Positions 28,006-36,912 of a stretch of DNA of 64,000 nt are shown here, in pieces (position 1 is the first letter of the stretch; each line of letters starts with the position of its first letter). Location of the stretch: positions 311,022-375,021 of the forward strand of contig NZ_KB903833.1 in NCBI RefSeq assembly GCF_000379825.1. Direction: 5' to 3'. The notes beneath the pieces were generated by a model. It ran no database searches and was not told where the DNA came from. It saw nothing but the letters and a program-made list of their open reading frames with translations. Made by a program: the position numbers and the translations under genes. This DNA comes from Longispora albida DSM 44784 (GTDB lineage: Bacteria; Actinomycetota; Actinomycetes; Mycobacteriales; Micromonosporaceae).

Positions 28006-28042
28006 GCGCCTACTGTAGAGGCGATAAGCAGCCGCTGGCGGG

Positions 28043-28630
28043 CTACTCAGCAGACGTCAGCTCACGCAGCGCCCCGATGAGATCGCGCTCCCGGTTGTAG
28101 CCCCGCTCCGTGATGAGCCGGACAGCCTGCGCGGCAACATTCAGGTCCTCCGGAGTAGCGGCTTTCAGTAGCCCGGTGAGGTCCATGAGGTCCTGCGGCC
28201 TGAGCTTGTCGTCGCGCGCCAGCAGCTTCAGGGCAATCAGGTGGCCGATGGCCGCTACTGGCAGGATCAGGCCGCCCAAAACGTCCAGGCTCTCTGCCGC
28301 GTGCACGATCTCCAGCTCAATGCCCGAACTGGCGAACAGCAGGTCGATCGTAATGTCGACACTATCGACCGGTCGCGTGAGCCGGGCCAGCGCGAGCCGG
28401 CCGTTGTCGTGCTCTACCGAGCCGAGCAATCCGTAGCCGTGGGCTGTGAACCAGCGGACCAGTTCCTCCGCATCAACATCCCCGTGAACCATGACGGCAA
28501 TGTCGATATCACTGGTGAACCTAGGATTCGCTCGCGCAGAGACCGCGAATCCGCCAATCAGTGCCCATCCGGAGCCAAGGCGTTCGAGATCGTCAGCGAC
28601 GTGCCGCAGCGCGGCCCTCATCTCGTTCAT
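28043..28630 (-). CDS. Nucleotidyltransferase-fold protein (AbiEii / MNT-like)
   Basis: This 195-residue protein begins with a minimal nucleotidyltransferase core: the GG motif in ALIGGFAVSARANPRFTSDIDIAV (two stretches of the same segment) and the metal-binding D41-I-D43. A helical C-terminal part is rich in Leu and Asp (KLRPQDLMDLTGLLK). This fits AbiEii-type and related toxins, which transfer nucleotides to tRNA or other targets. The preceding 66-residue gene overlaps it by 4 bp, as expected for an antitoxin-toxin pair. A housekeeping nucleotidyltransferase role cannot be excluded. Confidence 0.8.
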   Translation of the reverse strand: MNEMRAALRHVADDLERLGSGWALIGGFAVSARANPRFTSDIDIAVMVHGDVDAEELVRWFTAHGYGLLGSVEHDNGRLALARLTRPVDSVDITIDLLFASSGIELEIVHAAESLDVLGGLILPVAAIGHLIALKLLARDDKLRPQDLMDLTGLLKAATPEDLNVAAQAVRLITERGYNRERDLIGALRELTSAE

Positions 28631-28827
28631 GCGAACCGGTTCGAGGGCCTGCCAAAACCGCCCATCAGGGGCAGGGGCTTCGACAGTAGCCAGGCTTGGA
28701 CCTCCGCAGTCACCTCTTCCTCGGAGATCGCTGGCTTAGTTCTCTTCAGGCGAGCACGCACCATCTCCTCGCCGACTTCAAACATGTCGAGGGCGAGGCG
28801 GAGACGGGCGGCCGGGGTATCTGCCAT
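28627..28827 (-). CDS. Small helical protein, candidate antitoxin partner
   Basis: This 66-residue protein (RLRLALDMFEVGEEMVRARL, then ISEEEVTAEVQAWLLSKP) is a two-helix protein of a type that commonly precedes nucleotidyltransferase genes in bacteria. Its stop overlaps the start of the nucleotidyltransferase gene (ATGA). An antitoxin role is inferred from that arrangement. It has no recognisable DNA-binding motif. Confidence 0.7.
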   Translation of the reverse strand: MADTPAARLRLALDMFEVGEEMVRARLKRTKPAISEEEVTAEVQAWLLSKPLPLMGGFGRPSNRFA

Positions 28828-28865
28828 GGGGCAAGTCTATCGGCGAGCGGCTTACCCTAGGCCGC

Positions 28866-29087
28866 ATGAGTGTTCTCCGGTGGGTTGATCGCAGGCAGTT
28901 GCATCCGACGCTGGTGGCCACGCCTGTGGTGGTGTTGCTGGGGGATGGTGTGGAGAGCGAGGAGTATCCGGCGCACCGGGTGCTGTTCGTGGACGCTGCC
29001 GGGGTTTCGGCTGTCGACGTGGCTGGGTTGCTGGAGGAGCTGAGTGTGGACGGGGCGGTGCTGCTGCGGGTCGGCTCAGGCGGGTGA
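28866..29087 (+). CDS. Small hypothetical protein
   Basis: This 73-residue protein (MSVLRWVDRRQLHPTLVATP, later YPAHRVLFVDAAGVSAVDVA) has no recognised domain. It is divergent from the antitoxin-like gene and overlaps the convergent VTT protein gene by 12 bp. Its GTG-rich codon use differs somewhat from its neighbours, so it is less certain than they are. Confidence 0.5.
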   Translation: MSVLRWVDRRQLHPTLVATPVVVLLGDGVESEEYPAHRVLFVDAAGVSAVDVAGLLEELSVDGAVLLRVGSGG

Positions 29088-29795
29088 GCCGAGGCGGCGG
29101 CGGGCCCAGGAGGCTCCGGCCACGCCGAGGAGGCCCAGTACGCCCAGCGCTGCCGCCCCGGCTGCCAGGGCTGCCGGGGACGCGGTGAGGGCCGCCGCTC
29201 CGATGGCAGCGTAGGCGAGGCTGCTGGGCGTCGCGCCGAGGAAACTGCCGGCGAGGAAGTCGCGGTACCGGGTGGCCGTCGTGCCGAAGGCGTAACTCAT
29301 CAGGCCGTAGGGGGCGATCGGCAGCAGCCGGACGGCGAGCACGCCGAGGATCCCGCGGCGGCCGAGCCAGGCGTCGATCCGGGCCACGCGGACCCGGAGA
29401 CGGGTACGGAGGCGGGTGTCGGCGGGGTCAGCCTCGGTACCGATCGAGCCGACGAACTCGCGGCCCAGGAGACGACCGGCTGCGAAGGCCAGCGAGGCAC
29501 CCAGGAGAGCGCCAGCGAGAACGTAGACGCCGCCGGCCAGGGTGCCGAAGAGCAGGCCGCCAACGAAGGCCAGCACGGTGCGCGGGATCATCACGAGCGT
29601 CAGGACGGCGGCGCCGCCGACCGCGACGAACGGGGCGGCGGACCCCGTACCGGACGCGAAGGCCGTCAGGTCCTCGCGGGACGGCGGGCCGGTGATCGCC
29701 AGGGCTGCACCGAGCGCGGCGAGGGCGGCCAGGAGCACGGCGAACCGGACCGCCGCCCTGCGCTGGGGGCCGCCGGGTTCGGCTGGTGCTCGCAT
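29076..29795 (-). CDS. TVP38/TMEM64-family (VTT domain) membrane protein
   Basis: This 239-residue protein has five or six transmembrane helices and a VTT domain. The domain contains the re-entrant segment VLAFVGGLLFGTLAGGVYVL, the F/YxxGR-like FAAGRLLGREFV, and the RLLPIAPYGLMSYAFGTT segment. Relatives of the DedA superfamily move lipids across membranes. The exact substrate is unknown. It stands alone. Confidence 0.9.
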   Translation of the reverse strand: MRAPAEPGGPQRRAAVRFAVLLAALAALGAALAITGPPSREDLTAFASGTGSAAPFVAVGGAAVLTLVMIPRTVLAFVGGLLFGTLAGGVYVLAGALLGASLAFAAGRLLGREFVGSIGTEADPADTRLRTRLRVRVARIDAWLGRRGILGVLAVRLLPIAPYGLMSYAFGTTATRYRDFLAGSFLGATPSSLAYAAIGAAALTASPAALAAGAAALGVLGLLGVAGASWARRRLGSPA

Positions 29796-29874
29796 GGGGC
29801 AACCGTACCTGGGGGCCCGGAGGGGCCGGGCACGTGCTGTAACGCACGAATGCGCGGGGACGACATATGCACAC

Positions 29875-30270
29875 GTGGAGGCTCAGCCAGTTTTCGTCGA
29901 CCGTTCGGGCCGGCGGCATCGACGGTTCCGGATCGTGGCCGCTGGGGCCGGTGCGACGCTGATCCTCTTCCTCGGGCTGGTGGTGACCGGTGCGCTGGGC
30001 AGCAGCCCGCTCGGCATCCCGGCCTTCCCCGACCAGCCGAAGCCGACGCCGACTCCCGTACCGGCGGCTGAGGGTGCCGGGGCCGGTGCGGCCAGCCCCT
30101 CCCCCTCCGCGGCGAAACGGGCGGGCGGGACGGCGGGCGCACCGCGCGTGACAGGTACGCCGCAGGCGCCTGGGCAGGCGGGGTCCACGCCGTCCGGTAC
30201 GCCAGAATCGCCTGGTCAGGGCGGGGATCACCGGTCGAGCCGCGCGCCGTCCAAGCCGCCGAAGCCGTGA
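29875..30270 (+). CDS. Membrane-anchored Pro/Ser/Gly-rich protein
   Basis: This 131-residue protein has a short basic N terminus (VDRSGRRHRRFRIVAAG), one transmembrane helix (ATLILFLGLVVTGALG) and a low-complexity extracytoplasmic tail rich in Pro, Ala, Gly, Ser and Thr. It immediately precedes the deacetylase/glycosyltransferase gene and overlaps it by 4 bp (GTGA). This small gene before the bifunctional enzyme is a recurrent actinomycete arrangement. The GTG start lacks a strong ribosome-binding site. It may be a wall-associated partner. Confidence 0.8.
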   Translation: MEAQPVFVDRSGRRHRRFRIVAAGAGATLILFLGLVVTGALGSSPLGIPAFPDQPKPTPTPVPAAEGAGAGAASPSPSAAKRAGGTAGAPRVTGTPQAPGQAGSTPSGTPESPGQGGDHRSSRAPSKPPKP

Positions 30271-32345
30271 AGCACGCCCGGAGGAAACCGCCTCGCGCGC
30301 ACTGGTTCCTCTTGTTGCTCGGCATGCTGACGCTGCTGGCCGCGCTGAGCCTGCACGGCTACTCGGAGCACTGGGACGGGAAGGTCACCGCCCAGAACGC
30401 CGGGAAGGACGGGCCGGCCGCCGCATGGGTGACCGGGGGCGGGCCGGTGCTGCGGGGCGACGGGACGAGCCGGAAGATGCCGGAGAAGACCCTCGCGCTC
30501 ACGTTCGACGACGGGCCGGACCCGGCGTGGACGCCGCAGGTACTCGACGTGCTGCGCAGGCACGGTGCGCACGCCACGTTCTTCGTGGTCGGCAGGCAGG
30601 CCGGGGAGCATTCCGGCCTGGCGGAGCGGATCGTGACGGAGGGCCACGAGATCGGCTCGCACACGTACAGCCACGCCAGCCTGGCCGGCCTGCCCTCGTG
30701 GCAGCGGGAGCTGGAGCTGAACCTCGCGGACAACGCGATCGCGGGGGCGACCGGGCGGCGCCCCGTGCTGTTCCGCCCGCCGTACTCGTCGACGCCGGGG
30801 GCGGTCAGCGTGGCGGAGTGGACGGCGTACCGGGACAACGGGCACCTGCTCGTACTCGCCGACCTCGACACCCGCGACTGGGAACGGCCGGGGGCCGACG
30901 CGATCGTCCGGAACGCGACGCCGCAGGGCACGGCCGGGGCTGTCGTGCTCATGCATGACGCCGGCGGGGATCGCAGCCAGACGGTGGCGGCGCTCGACCG
31001 GCTGCTCCCCCAGCTGAAGGCGCGCGGGTACAGGTTCACGACTGTGTCGGAGGGGCTCGGGCTGCCGGGGATGGCCGGCGCGGGTCTGGGTACAAAATCC
31101 AAGGGTGTGGCTCTGGCGACGGCCCAGCAGGGGGCCGGCGGCGTGGTGAGCGTGCTGGAGTGGCTGCTGGCGATCGGGCTGGGGCTGGGGACGCTGCGGG
31201 CGGTCGTGCAGTTCGGCGGGGCGTGGCTCCACAGGAGACGGTCGCGCCGGAAGCGGAGCCGGCCGGTGATGCACGATCCGGTCAGCGTGATCGTGCCGGC
31301 CTACAACGAGGCGGCGAACATCGGCCGGACGGTGCGGTCACTGCTGGCGAGCAACCACCCCGTCGAAGTGATCGTGGTCGACGACGGTTCGGCGGACAAC
31401 ACGGCGGAAATCGCCTACCGGGCCGGAGCCGTCGTGTTACGGCAGGCCAACGCCGGCAAGCCCGCCGCGCTGAACAACGGGATCACGCACGCCCGGTATG
31501 ACCTGCTTGTCCTGGTTGACGGCGACACCGTGTTCGAGCCGGACGCCGTGCACAACCTCGTGCAGCCCTTCGCCGACCCCGGCGTCGGTGCGGTCTCCGG
31601 CAACACGAAAGTCGGCAACCGCGACGGGCTGCTGGGCAGGTGGCAGCACATCGAGTACGTGATGGGCTTCAATCTCGACCGGCGGCTGTTCGACATCGCG
31701 CAGTGCATGCCGACCGTGCCGGGCGCGATCGGCGCGTTCCGGCGGGAGGCACTCGGGCGCGGCGTGCCGACCGACACGCTCGCCGAGGACACCGACCTCA
31801 CGATGGCGATCTGCCGGGCGGGCTGGCGGGTCGCCTACGAGCCCACGGCACGGGCCTGGACCGAGGTACCCGCGAGCATGCGGCAGCTGTGGCGGCAGCG
31901 GTACCGGTGGTGTTACGGCACGCTCCAGGCCATGTGGAAGCACCGGGCGGCGATCACGGCCGGCGGGCAGGCCGGGAAGCTGGGCAGGCGCGGCCTCGTG
32001 TACCTGCTGCTCTTCCAGACCCTGCTGCCGCTCGCCGCGCCCGCCGTCGACGTTTTCGCGATCTACGGCCTGGTCTTCCTCGACCCGTGGCGGATCGCCG
32101 CGATGTGGCTCGGGGCGTTCGCCGTGCAGTTCGTGCTGGCGGGGTACGCGCTGCTGCTCGACGGGGAACGGCTCAGGACACTCTGGTCACTGCCGTTGCA
32201 GCAGGTCGGGTACCGGCAGCTCATGTACCTGGTCACGGTGCAGTCGGTGGTCACGGCCGTGGCGGGCGCGCGGCTCGGCTGGCAGCGGATGCACCGGATC
32301 GGCGCGGCCGGGCAGGCCCTCGACGACGCCAGAGCCGGACGGTAG
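30267..32345 (+). CDS. Bifunctional polysaccharide deacetylase / family 2 glycosyltransferase
   Basis: This 692-residue fusion has an N-terminal transmembrane helix and a NodB deacetylase domain at about 75-260, with the metal site TFDDGPD (79-85) and SHTYSH (131-136). A membrane helix near 290 follows, then a processive GT2 domain from about 335 (SVIVPAYNEAANIG, VDDGSADN, VDGDTVFEPDAV, EDTDLTM, QRYRWCYG) and C-terminal membrane helices. The architecture resembles chitin or hyaluronan synthases. It would build a beta-linked N-acetylated glycan at the membrane and deacetylate it outside. It is coupled to the small anchor gene upstream. Confidence 0.93.
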   Translation: MKHARRKPPRAHWFLLLLGMLTLLAALSLHGYSEHWDGKVTAQNAGKDGPAAAWVTGGGPVLRGDGTSRKMPEKTLALTFDDGPDPAWTPQVLDVLRRHGAHATFFVVGRQAGEHSGLAERIVTEGHEIGSHTYSHASLAGLPSWQRELELNLADNAIAGATGRRPVLFRPPYSSTPGAVSVAEWTAYRDNGHLLVLADLDTRDWERPGADAIVRNATPQGTAGAVVLMHDAGGDRSQTVAALDRLLPQLKARGYRFTTVSEGLGLPGMAGAGLGTKSKGVALATAQQGAGGVVSVLEWLLAIGLGLGTLRAVVQFGGAWLHRRRSRRKRSRPVMHDPVSVIVPAYNEAANIGRTVRSLLASNHPVEVIVVDDGSADNTAEIAYRAGAVVLRQANAGKPAALNNGITHARYDLLVLVDGDTVFEPDAVHNLVQPFADPGVGAVSGNTKVGNRDGLLGRWQHIEYVMGFNLDRRLFDIAQCMPTVPGAIGAFRREALGRGVPTDTLAEDTDLTMAICRAGWRVAYEPTARAWTEVPASMRQLWRQRYRWCYGTLQAMWKHRAAITAGGQAGKLGRRGLVYLLLFQTLLPLAAPAVDVFAIYGLVFLDPWRIAAMWLGAFAVQFVLAGYALLLDGERLRTLWSLPLQQVGYRQLMYLVTVQSVVTAVAGARLGWQRMHRIGAAGQALDDARAGR

Positions 32346-32514
32346 CCAACCAGGCGTTCCTCGCTCTCGGGGATGAGGGCGGGCACACCGGAAGTACGCC
32401 GCGAGACTGAGCCCGGCGGCCGGGCGGTCCGCCGCACCGGGGACGCGGCGCGGATCGCCGGCCGCGTACCCTCACGATGAATTCTTCACGGCTTCTTTAC
32501 CCAGCGAGGGAATA
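32346..32514. promoter_or_regulatory. Promoter region of lysX
   Basis: This 169-bp gap precedes lysX. The final 45 bp are AT-rich (GATGAATTCTTCACGGCTTC) and end with GAGGGA, the ribosome-binding site of lysX. No operator palindrome is obvious. Confidence 0.35.
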
Positions 32515-35500
32515 GTGGCAACGCACGCGGCTGCACGGGCAGGCTGGACCCGCCGGGTACCAGGAGTCCTGGTCTCCATGCTGACGATCCTCGCAGTGCT
32601 GTGCGCACTGATGGCTCTCAGCCTGGTGCTCCGGGAGCGGGTCTACGGCGTCCGGCAGACCATCGAGCGCGTCTTCGTGCCCGTCCCGCCGAACCTGGCG
32701 TACGCGCTGTTCCTCGCGGTCCTCGCCGCAGCGGTGTCCCGGCGCAAGCGCGTCGCGTACTGGATCCTGCTGGGCTACCTCGCCGTCCAGATCGTCATCG
32801 ACATCTTCAGCGCCGGGCTGCTGTTCTACTACAGCGAGAACCCGGCCGGGTTCATCAACGACTTCCAGAAGCCGCCGCCGCACTGGCTCGCCACGTCCGT
32901 CACCGCCAACGCCGTGCTGGCCGTCACCGGCATCATCGTGCTCTACCTGGCCCGCGACCAGTTCTACGCCCGCGTGCAGGCCGCGAGCCTCCGCAAGGCG
33001 CTCACGGTCTTCGGCGCGCTGGCCGCCGGCTTCACCGGGCTCGGGTACCTGCTGGTGACGGCGTTCCCCGGCTCGCTGCACGGCGGCGGTGACCGGCTCA
33101 CGTGGGCGATGGAGCGCGTGCTGGGCGGGGCGATCAAGTTCGACATCGCCCGGATCGGCAAGGCGCCCGGCTGGGTGAACTTCCTGCTCGGCCTGTGCGG
33201 GGCCATCGCGCTGTTCGTCGCGCTGTTCACCCTGCTGCGTTCCCAGCGGGCGGCGGCGGTGATGTCGGCGGAGGACGAGCGGGCTGTCCGGCAGCTGCTC
33301 GCCGAGCACGGCGAACGCGACTCGCTCGGCTACTTCGCCACCCGCCGGGACAAGGTCGCCATCTTCTCGCCGAGCGGCAAGGCCGCCGTCACGTACCGGG
33401 TCGTGGCCGGGGTGTCGATCGCGAGCGCCGACCCGATCGGCGACCCCGAATCGTGGGGCCACGCCATCGACGAGTGGCTGCGCGAGGCGGAGAAGCACGC
33501 GTGGACCACGGCCGTCATGGGCGCGAGCGAGGCGGGGGCGACCGCGTACAAGCGGGCGGGCCTGCGGGTACTCGAACTCGGCGACGAGGCGATCCTGCAC
33601 GTCAAGGAGTTCAGCCTGGACGGCCGCGACATGCGCGTCGTGCGGCAGGCCGTGAACAGGGTGGAGCGGGCCGGGTACACGGTCAGGATCCGCCGCCACG
33701 GCGACATCTCGGCAGCGGAGATGGCCAAGATCGTCGGCCTGGCCGACGAGTGGCGCGACACCGAGACCGAGCGCGGCTTCTCGATGGCGCTGGGCAGGCT
33801 GGGCGACCCGGCCGACAGCCGGTGCGTGCTCGTCGAGTGCCTGGGTGCCGACGGCAAGGAGTCCGCGCTGCTGTCGCTGAGCCCGTGGGGCGCGCGCGGC
33901 CTGTCGCTGGACCTGATGCGGCGGGACCGGTCGAGCGACAACGGGCTGATGGAGTTCATGGTCGCCTCGCTGATGGCCGCCTGCACCGGCCTGGGCGTGG
34001 ACCGGGTCTCGCTGAACTTCGCCATGTTCCGCTCGGTGTTCGAGGAGGGCGCCCGGATCGGCGCCGGCCCGATCCTGCTGGCCTGGCGGCACACGCTGCT
34101 GTTCTTCTCCCGCTGGTGGCAGCTGGAGTCGCTCTACAGGTCCAACGCCAAGTACCACCCCGAGTGGGTACCGAGGTTCGTCTGCTTCTCCGAGCGCCGC
34201 GAGCTGATCCGGATCAGCCTGGCCTTCGGGATCGCGGAGGGCTTCGTGCCGGTACCGAGCCTGCCGCAGCTGTTCCGCAAGGGCCGGGAGGCCGTGGCGG
34301 CCGAGCGTGAGGTCTTCGACGTCGCCCCGGTCGCGCCCGCCCGGGCCGGCCAGGTGCTGAAGCGCCCGGAGCAGGTCCGGGTACGCCTGGCGAAGCTCGA
34401 CCGGATCAAGGCGGCCGGCGTCGACCCGTACCCGCTGCTCGCCGAGCGGGGCACACCGGTCGCCGAGCTGCCGGGGCAGGGCGAGCCGGTGACGCTGTCC
34501 GGCCGGGTACTGCTCCTGCGCGACCACGGCGGCGTGTGCTTCGCGAAGCTGCGCGACTGGTCGGGCGACGTGCAGCTCCTGCTGACCGGTGACGCGATCG
34601 GCACCTGGAACTCCGACATCGACCTCGGCGACCACGTGCAGGTGAGCGGCGTCGTGACCACCTCGGAACGCGGGGAGCTGTCGGTGGGCGTGACACAGTG
34701 GACACTCGCCGCCAAGTGCCTGCACCCGCTGCCGGACAAGCGGCACGGGCTGACCGACCCGGAGGCGCGGGTGCGGCAGCGGTACGTCGACCTGGCCGTC
34801 AACCCGGCAGCCCGTGGCATGCTGGCCGCCCGTTCCGCCGCCGTGCACAGCCTGCGGAGCACGCTGATCGGGCAGGGGTACCTGGAGGTCGAGACGCCGA
34901 TGCTCCAGGCGATCCACGGCGGGGCGAACGCGCGGCCGTTCACGACGCACATCAACGCGTACGACATGGATCTCTACCTGCGGATCGCGCCGGAGCTGTA
35001 CCTCAAGCGGCTCGCGGTCGGCGGCGTGGAGAAGGTGTTCGAGCTGGGCCGGACCTTCCGGAACGAGGGTGTGTCGTTCAAGCACAACCCCGAGTTCACG
35101 ATGCTGGAGGCGTACCAGGCCTACGCCGACTACGACACCATGCGCCTCATCGCGCAGGACCTGATCCAGAACGCCGCTGTGGCAGCGTGCGGGTCGATGG
35201 TGACAGCGAACGGTGCTGATCTGTCGGGTGACTGGCCGGTGCTCACGGTCAACGGGGCCATCTCGGCCGCGCTCGGCGAGGAGGTCACCGCCGACACCTC
35301 GGCCGACGTGCTCCAGAAGCTGTGCAAGGCAGCCGGGGTGCCGCTGAATCCGCAGTGGGGCCGTGGCCAGGTGATCCTGGAGATGTACGAGCGGCTCGTC
35401 GAGCACCACACCCAGCAGCCCACGTTCTACAAGGACTTCCCGACGGACGTGTCGCCGCTGACCCGCCAGCACCGTGACGACCCGAGACTGGCCGAGCGCT

Positions 35501-35772
35501 GGGACCTCGTCGCGTACGGGACGGAGCTGGGCACGGCGTACTCCGAGCTGATCGACCCGGTCGAGCAGCGGCGGCGCCTGACGGAGCAGTCGCTCCTGGC
35601 GGCCGGCGGCGACGCGGAGGCGATGGAGCTGGACGAGGACTTCCTGACCGCGCTGGAGTACGCGATGCCGCCGACCGGCGGGCTCGGGCTCGGCGTCGAC
35701 CGGATCGTCATGCTGCTGACCGGCGGGACGATCCGCGAGACGCTGCCGTTCCCGCTCGTCAAGCCCCGGTAG
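32515..35772 (+). CDS. lysX: Bifunctional lysylphosphatidylglycerol synthetase / lysyl-tRNA synthetase
   Basis: This 1085-residue fusion charges tRNA-Lys and transfers lysine onto phosphatidylglycerol, making a cationic lipid that protects against cationic peptides. The N-terminal part (about 1-250) holds six or seven membrane helices. Residues about 250-590 form the MprF-type transferase domain (YFATRRDKVAIFSPSGKAAV, SIASADPIGDPESW). The C-terminal 480 residues are a lysyl-tRNA synthetase with an OB fold near 660 and class II motifs 2 (FELGRTFRNEG) and 3 (GLGLGVDRIVML). The layout matches LysX of Mycobacterium. A separate housekeeping lysS is expected elsewhere. Confidence 0.96.
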   Translation: MATHAAARAGWTRRVPGVLVSMLTILAVLCALMALSLVLRERVYGVRQTIERVFVPVPPNLAYALFLAVLAAAVSRRKRVAYWILLGYLAVQIVIDIFSAGLLFYYSENPAGFINDFQKPPPHWLATSVTANAVLAVTGIIVLYLARDQFYARVQAASLRKALTVFGALAAGFTGLGYLLVTAFPGSLHGGGDRLTWAMERVLGGAIKFDIARIGKAPGWVNFLLGLCGAIALFVALFTLLRSQRAAAVMSAEDERAVRQLLAEHGERDSLGYFATRRDKVAIFSPSGKAAVTYRVVAGVSIASADPIGDPESWGHAIDEWLREAEKHAWTTAVMGASEAGATAYKRAGLRVLELGDEAILHVKEFSLDGRDMRVVRQAVNRVERAGYTVRIRRHGDISAAEMAKIVGLADEWRDTETERGFSMALGRLGDPADSRCVLVECLGADGKESALLSLSPWGARGLSLDLMRRDRSSDNGLMEFMVASLMAACTGLGVDRVSLNFAMFRSVFEEGARIGAGPILLAWRHTLLFFSRWWQLESLYRSNAKYHPEWVPRFVCFSERRELIRISLAFGIAEGFVPVPSLPQLFRKGREAVAAEREVFDVAPVAPARAGQVLKRPEQVRVRLAKLDRIKAAGVDPYPLLAERGTPVAELPGQGEPVTLSGRVLLLRDHGGVCFAKLRDWSGDVQLLLTGDAIGTWNSDIDLGDHVQVSGVVTTSERGELSVGVTQWTLAAKCLHPLPDKRHGLTDPEARVRQRYVDLAVNPAARGMLAARSAAVHSLRSTLIGQGYLEVETPMLQAIHGGANARPFTTHINAYDMDLYLRIAPELYLKRLAVGGVEKVFELGRTFRNEGVSFKHNPEFTMLEAYQAYADYDTMRLIAQDLIQNAAVAACGSMVTANGADLSGDWPVLTVNGAISAALGEEVTADTSADVLQKLCKAAGVPLNPQWGRGQVILEMYERLVEHHTQQPTFYKDFPTDVSPLTRQHRDDPRLAERWDLVAYGTELGTAYSELIDPVEQRRRLTEQSLLAAGGDAEAMELDEDFLTALEYAMPPTGGLGLGVDRIVMLLTGGTIRETLPFPLVKPR

Positions 35773-35777
35773 TAGCG

Positions 35778-36407
35778 GTGCTGACCCGGGTCGTGCTGGT
35801 CCGGCACGGTGACTCCGTCCACAAGCGAGAACGCGTGCTCGGCGGGCCAGCCTCGTGCGGCGGGCTCACCCCGCTCGGCCACGATCAGGCCGCGCACCTG
35901 GCCGCCCGGCTGGCCAGCGAAGCGGAGAGCTGGGGCGAGGTCGCCGTATACTCGTCGGCGATCCGCCGGGCCGCCGAGACCGCAGCGCCGATCGCGGAAT
36001 GGCTCGGCGTCGCCGCCGAGCAGGACTGCGGGCTGTGTACGTGGCACGTGCCGGAGCACGCGGACGGGATGCCGGTCGAGCGGTTCCAGCGGGAGTACGC
36101 GGCTGAGGGCGGTGGCGTGTTCCGGCCGTTCGAGCACGGGAACGAGACCTGGGCCGAGCTGGTCACGAGAGTGTCGGCGGCGCTCGTCGGCATCGCGGCC
36201 CGGCACCGGGGCTCGACGGTCGTCGTCGCCGGGCACGCGGAGACCGTGGCCGCCTCGTTCGGCGGGCTGGGCCTGCTCGGGCACTACTACCCGTTCGAGC
36301 TGGCCAACGTCCGCAACGCCGCGATCACCGAGTGGGTCACGGAGAACGACCCGGCGGCGTTCCCGCCGGCCCGGTGGACTCTGGTGCGGTTCAACGACGG
36401 CGGGTGA
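35778..36407 (+). CDS. Histidine phosphatase-family protein
   Basis: This 209-residue protein has the phosphohistidine site VLVRHGDS at the N terminus, a second conserved arginine region (SSAIRRAAETAAPIAEW) and the C-terminal histidine in VVVAGHAETV. Members are phosphoglycerate-mutase-like phosphatases with many substrates, so the exact one is unknown. It begins 5 bp after lysX and is probably co-transcribed. Confidence 0.9.
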   Translation: MLTRVVLVRHGDSVHKRERVLGGPASCGGLTPLGHDQAAHLAARLASEAESWGEVAVYSSAIRRAAETAAPIAEWLGVAAEQDCGLCTWHVPEHADGMPVERFQREYAAEGGGVFRPFEHGNETWAELVTRVSAALVGIAARHRGSTVVVAGHAETVAASFGGLGLLGHYYPFELANVRNAAITEWVTENDPAAFPPARWTLVRFNDGG

Positions 36408-36437
36408 GGGTTTCCGGGCCGTGAGGGTTTCCGGGCC
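36404..36437 (+). repeat. 17-bp tandem duplication at the end of the phosphatase gene
   Basis: The word GTGAGGGTTTCCGGGCC occurs twice back to back and includes the stop codon of the phosphatase gene. A third partial GTGAGGCCGGG follows. It is probably a recent slippage duplication. Confidence 0.7.
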
Positions 36438-36576
36438 GGTGAGGCCGGGACCGCTGAGGCCGTTGGCCGTGTGCCGCGACGGGGGCTGCGGGTGCGGGGG
36501 CGCGGGATCGCTGTGGGCAGCCGGGGGCGGTTCGTCGCGGGTACAAAATCAGGCTTTTGTGTTTCTGGGTTGTGGG

Positions 36577-36912
36577 TCAGCGGGTGCCGCCGAGAGTGAC
36601 CACGATGTGGCCTGCGACCGAGATGACGTACTGCTCGCGGGGCGCCGGCGTGCTGGCCAGCTCCGCCACGCCCTCGACCGTGATCGGGCGGCCGTCCGCC
36701 GTGTGGCCCTCACAGCTGGTCCGGACGGTCGACCAGTTGTCCGGCGAGGTGGACGTGCAGTGGAGGCGGCCCCGCACCGGTACACCCACATCCGCCAGGG
36801 CCTTCCCTGAACGGACAGCGACAGCGTTGCGGTAGGAACCCTCGGCGACGGTGTTCGCCGGATCGGCGCAGGACGCGGCGAGCAGCGGCAGGAGAAGGAT
36901 GATCCGTCTCAT
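36577..36912 (-). CDS. Small lipoprotein
   Basis: This 111-residue protein has a lipoprotein signal ([15 protein letters not shown]) with the lipobox LAASC, so it is anchored to the outer face of the membrane through the cysteine. The rest (GRLHCTSTSPDNWSTVRTSCEG) has two cysteines that probably form a disulfide. Its start overlaps the stop of the DUF998-hydrolase gene (ATGA). The family is unknown. Its N-terminal extension in the open frame is out of frame with the signal and is rejected. Confidence 0.8.
   Translation of the reverse strand: MRRIILLLPLLAASCADPANTVAEGSYRNAVAVRSGKALADVGVPVRGRLHCTSTSPDNWSTVRTSCEGHTADGRPITVEGVAELASTPAPREQYVISVAGHIVVTLGGTR

Noticed and set aside
32497..35472. A 991-codon minus-strand open frame opposite lysX
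   Set aside because: Low-complexity antisense shadow of lysX.
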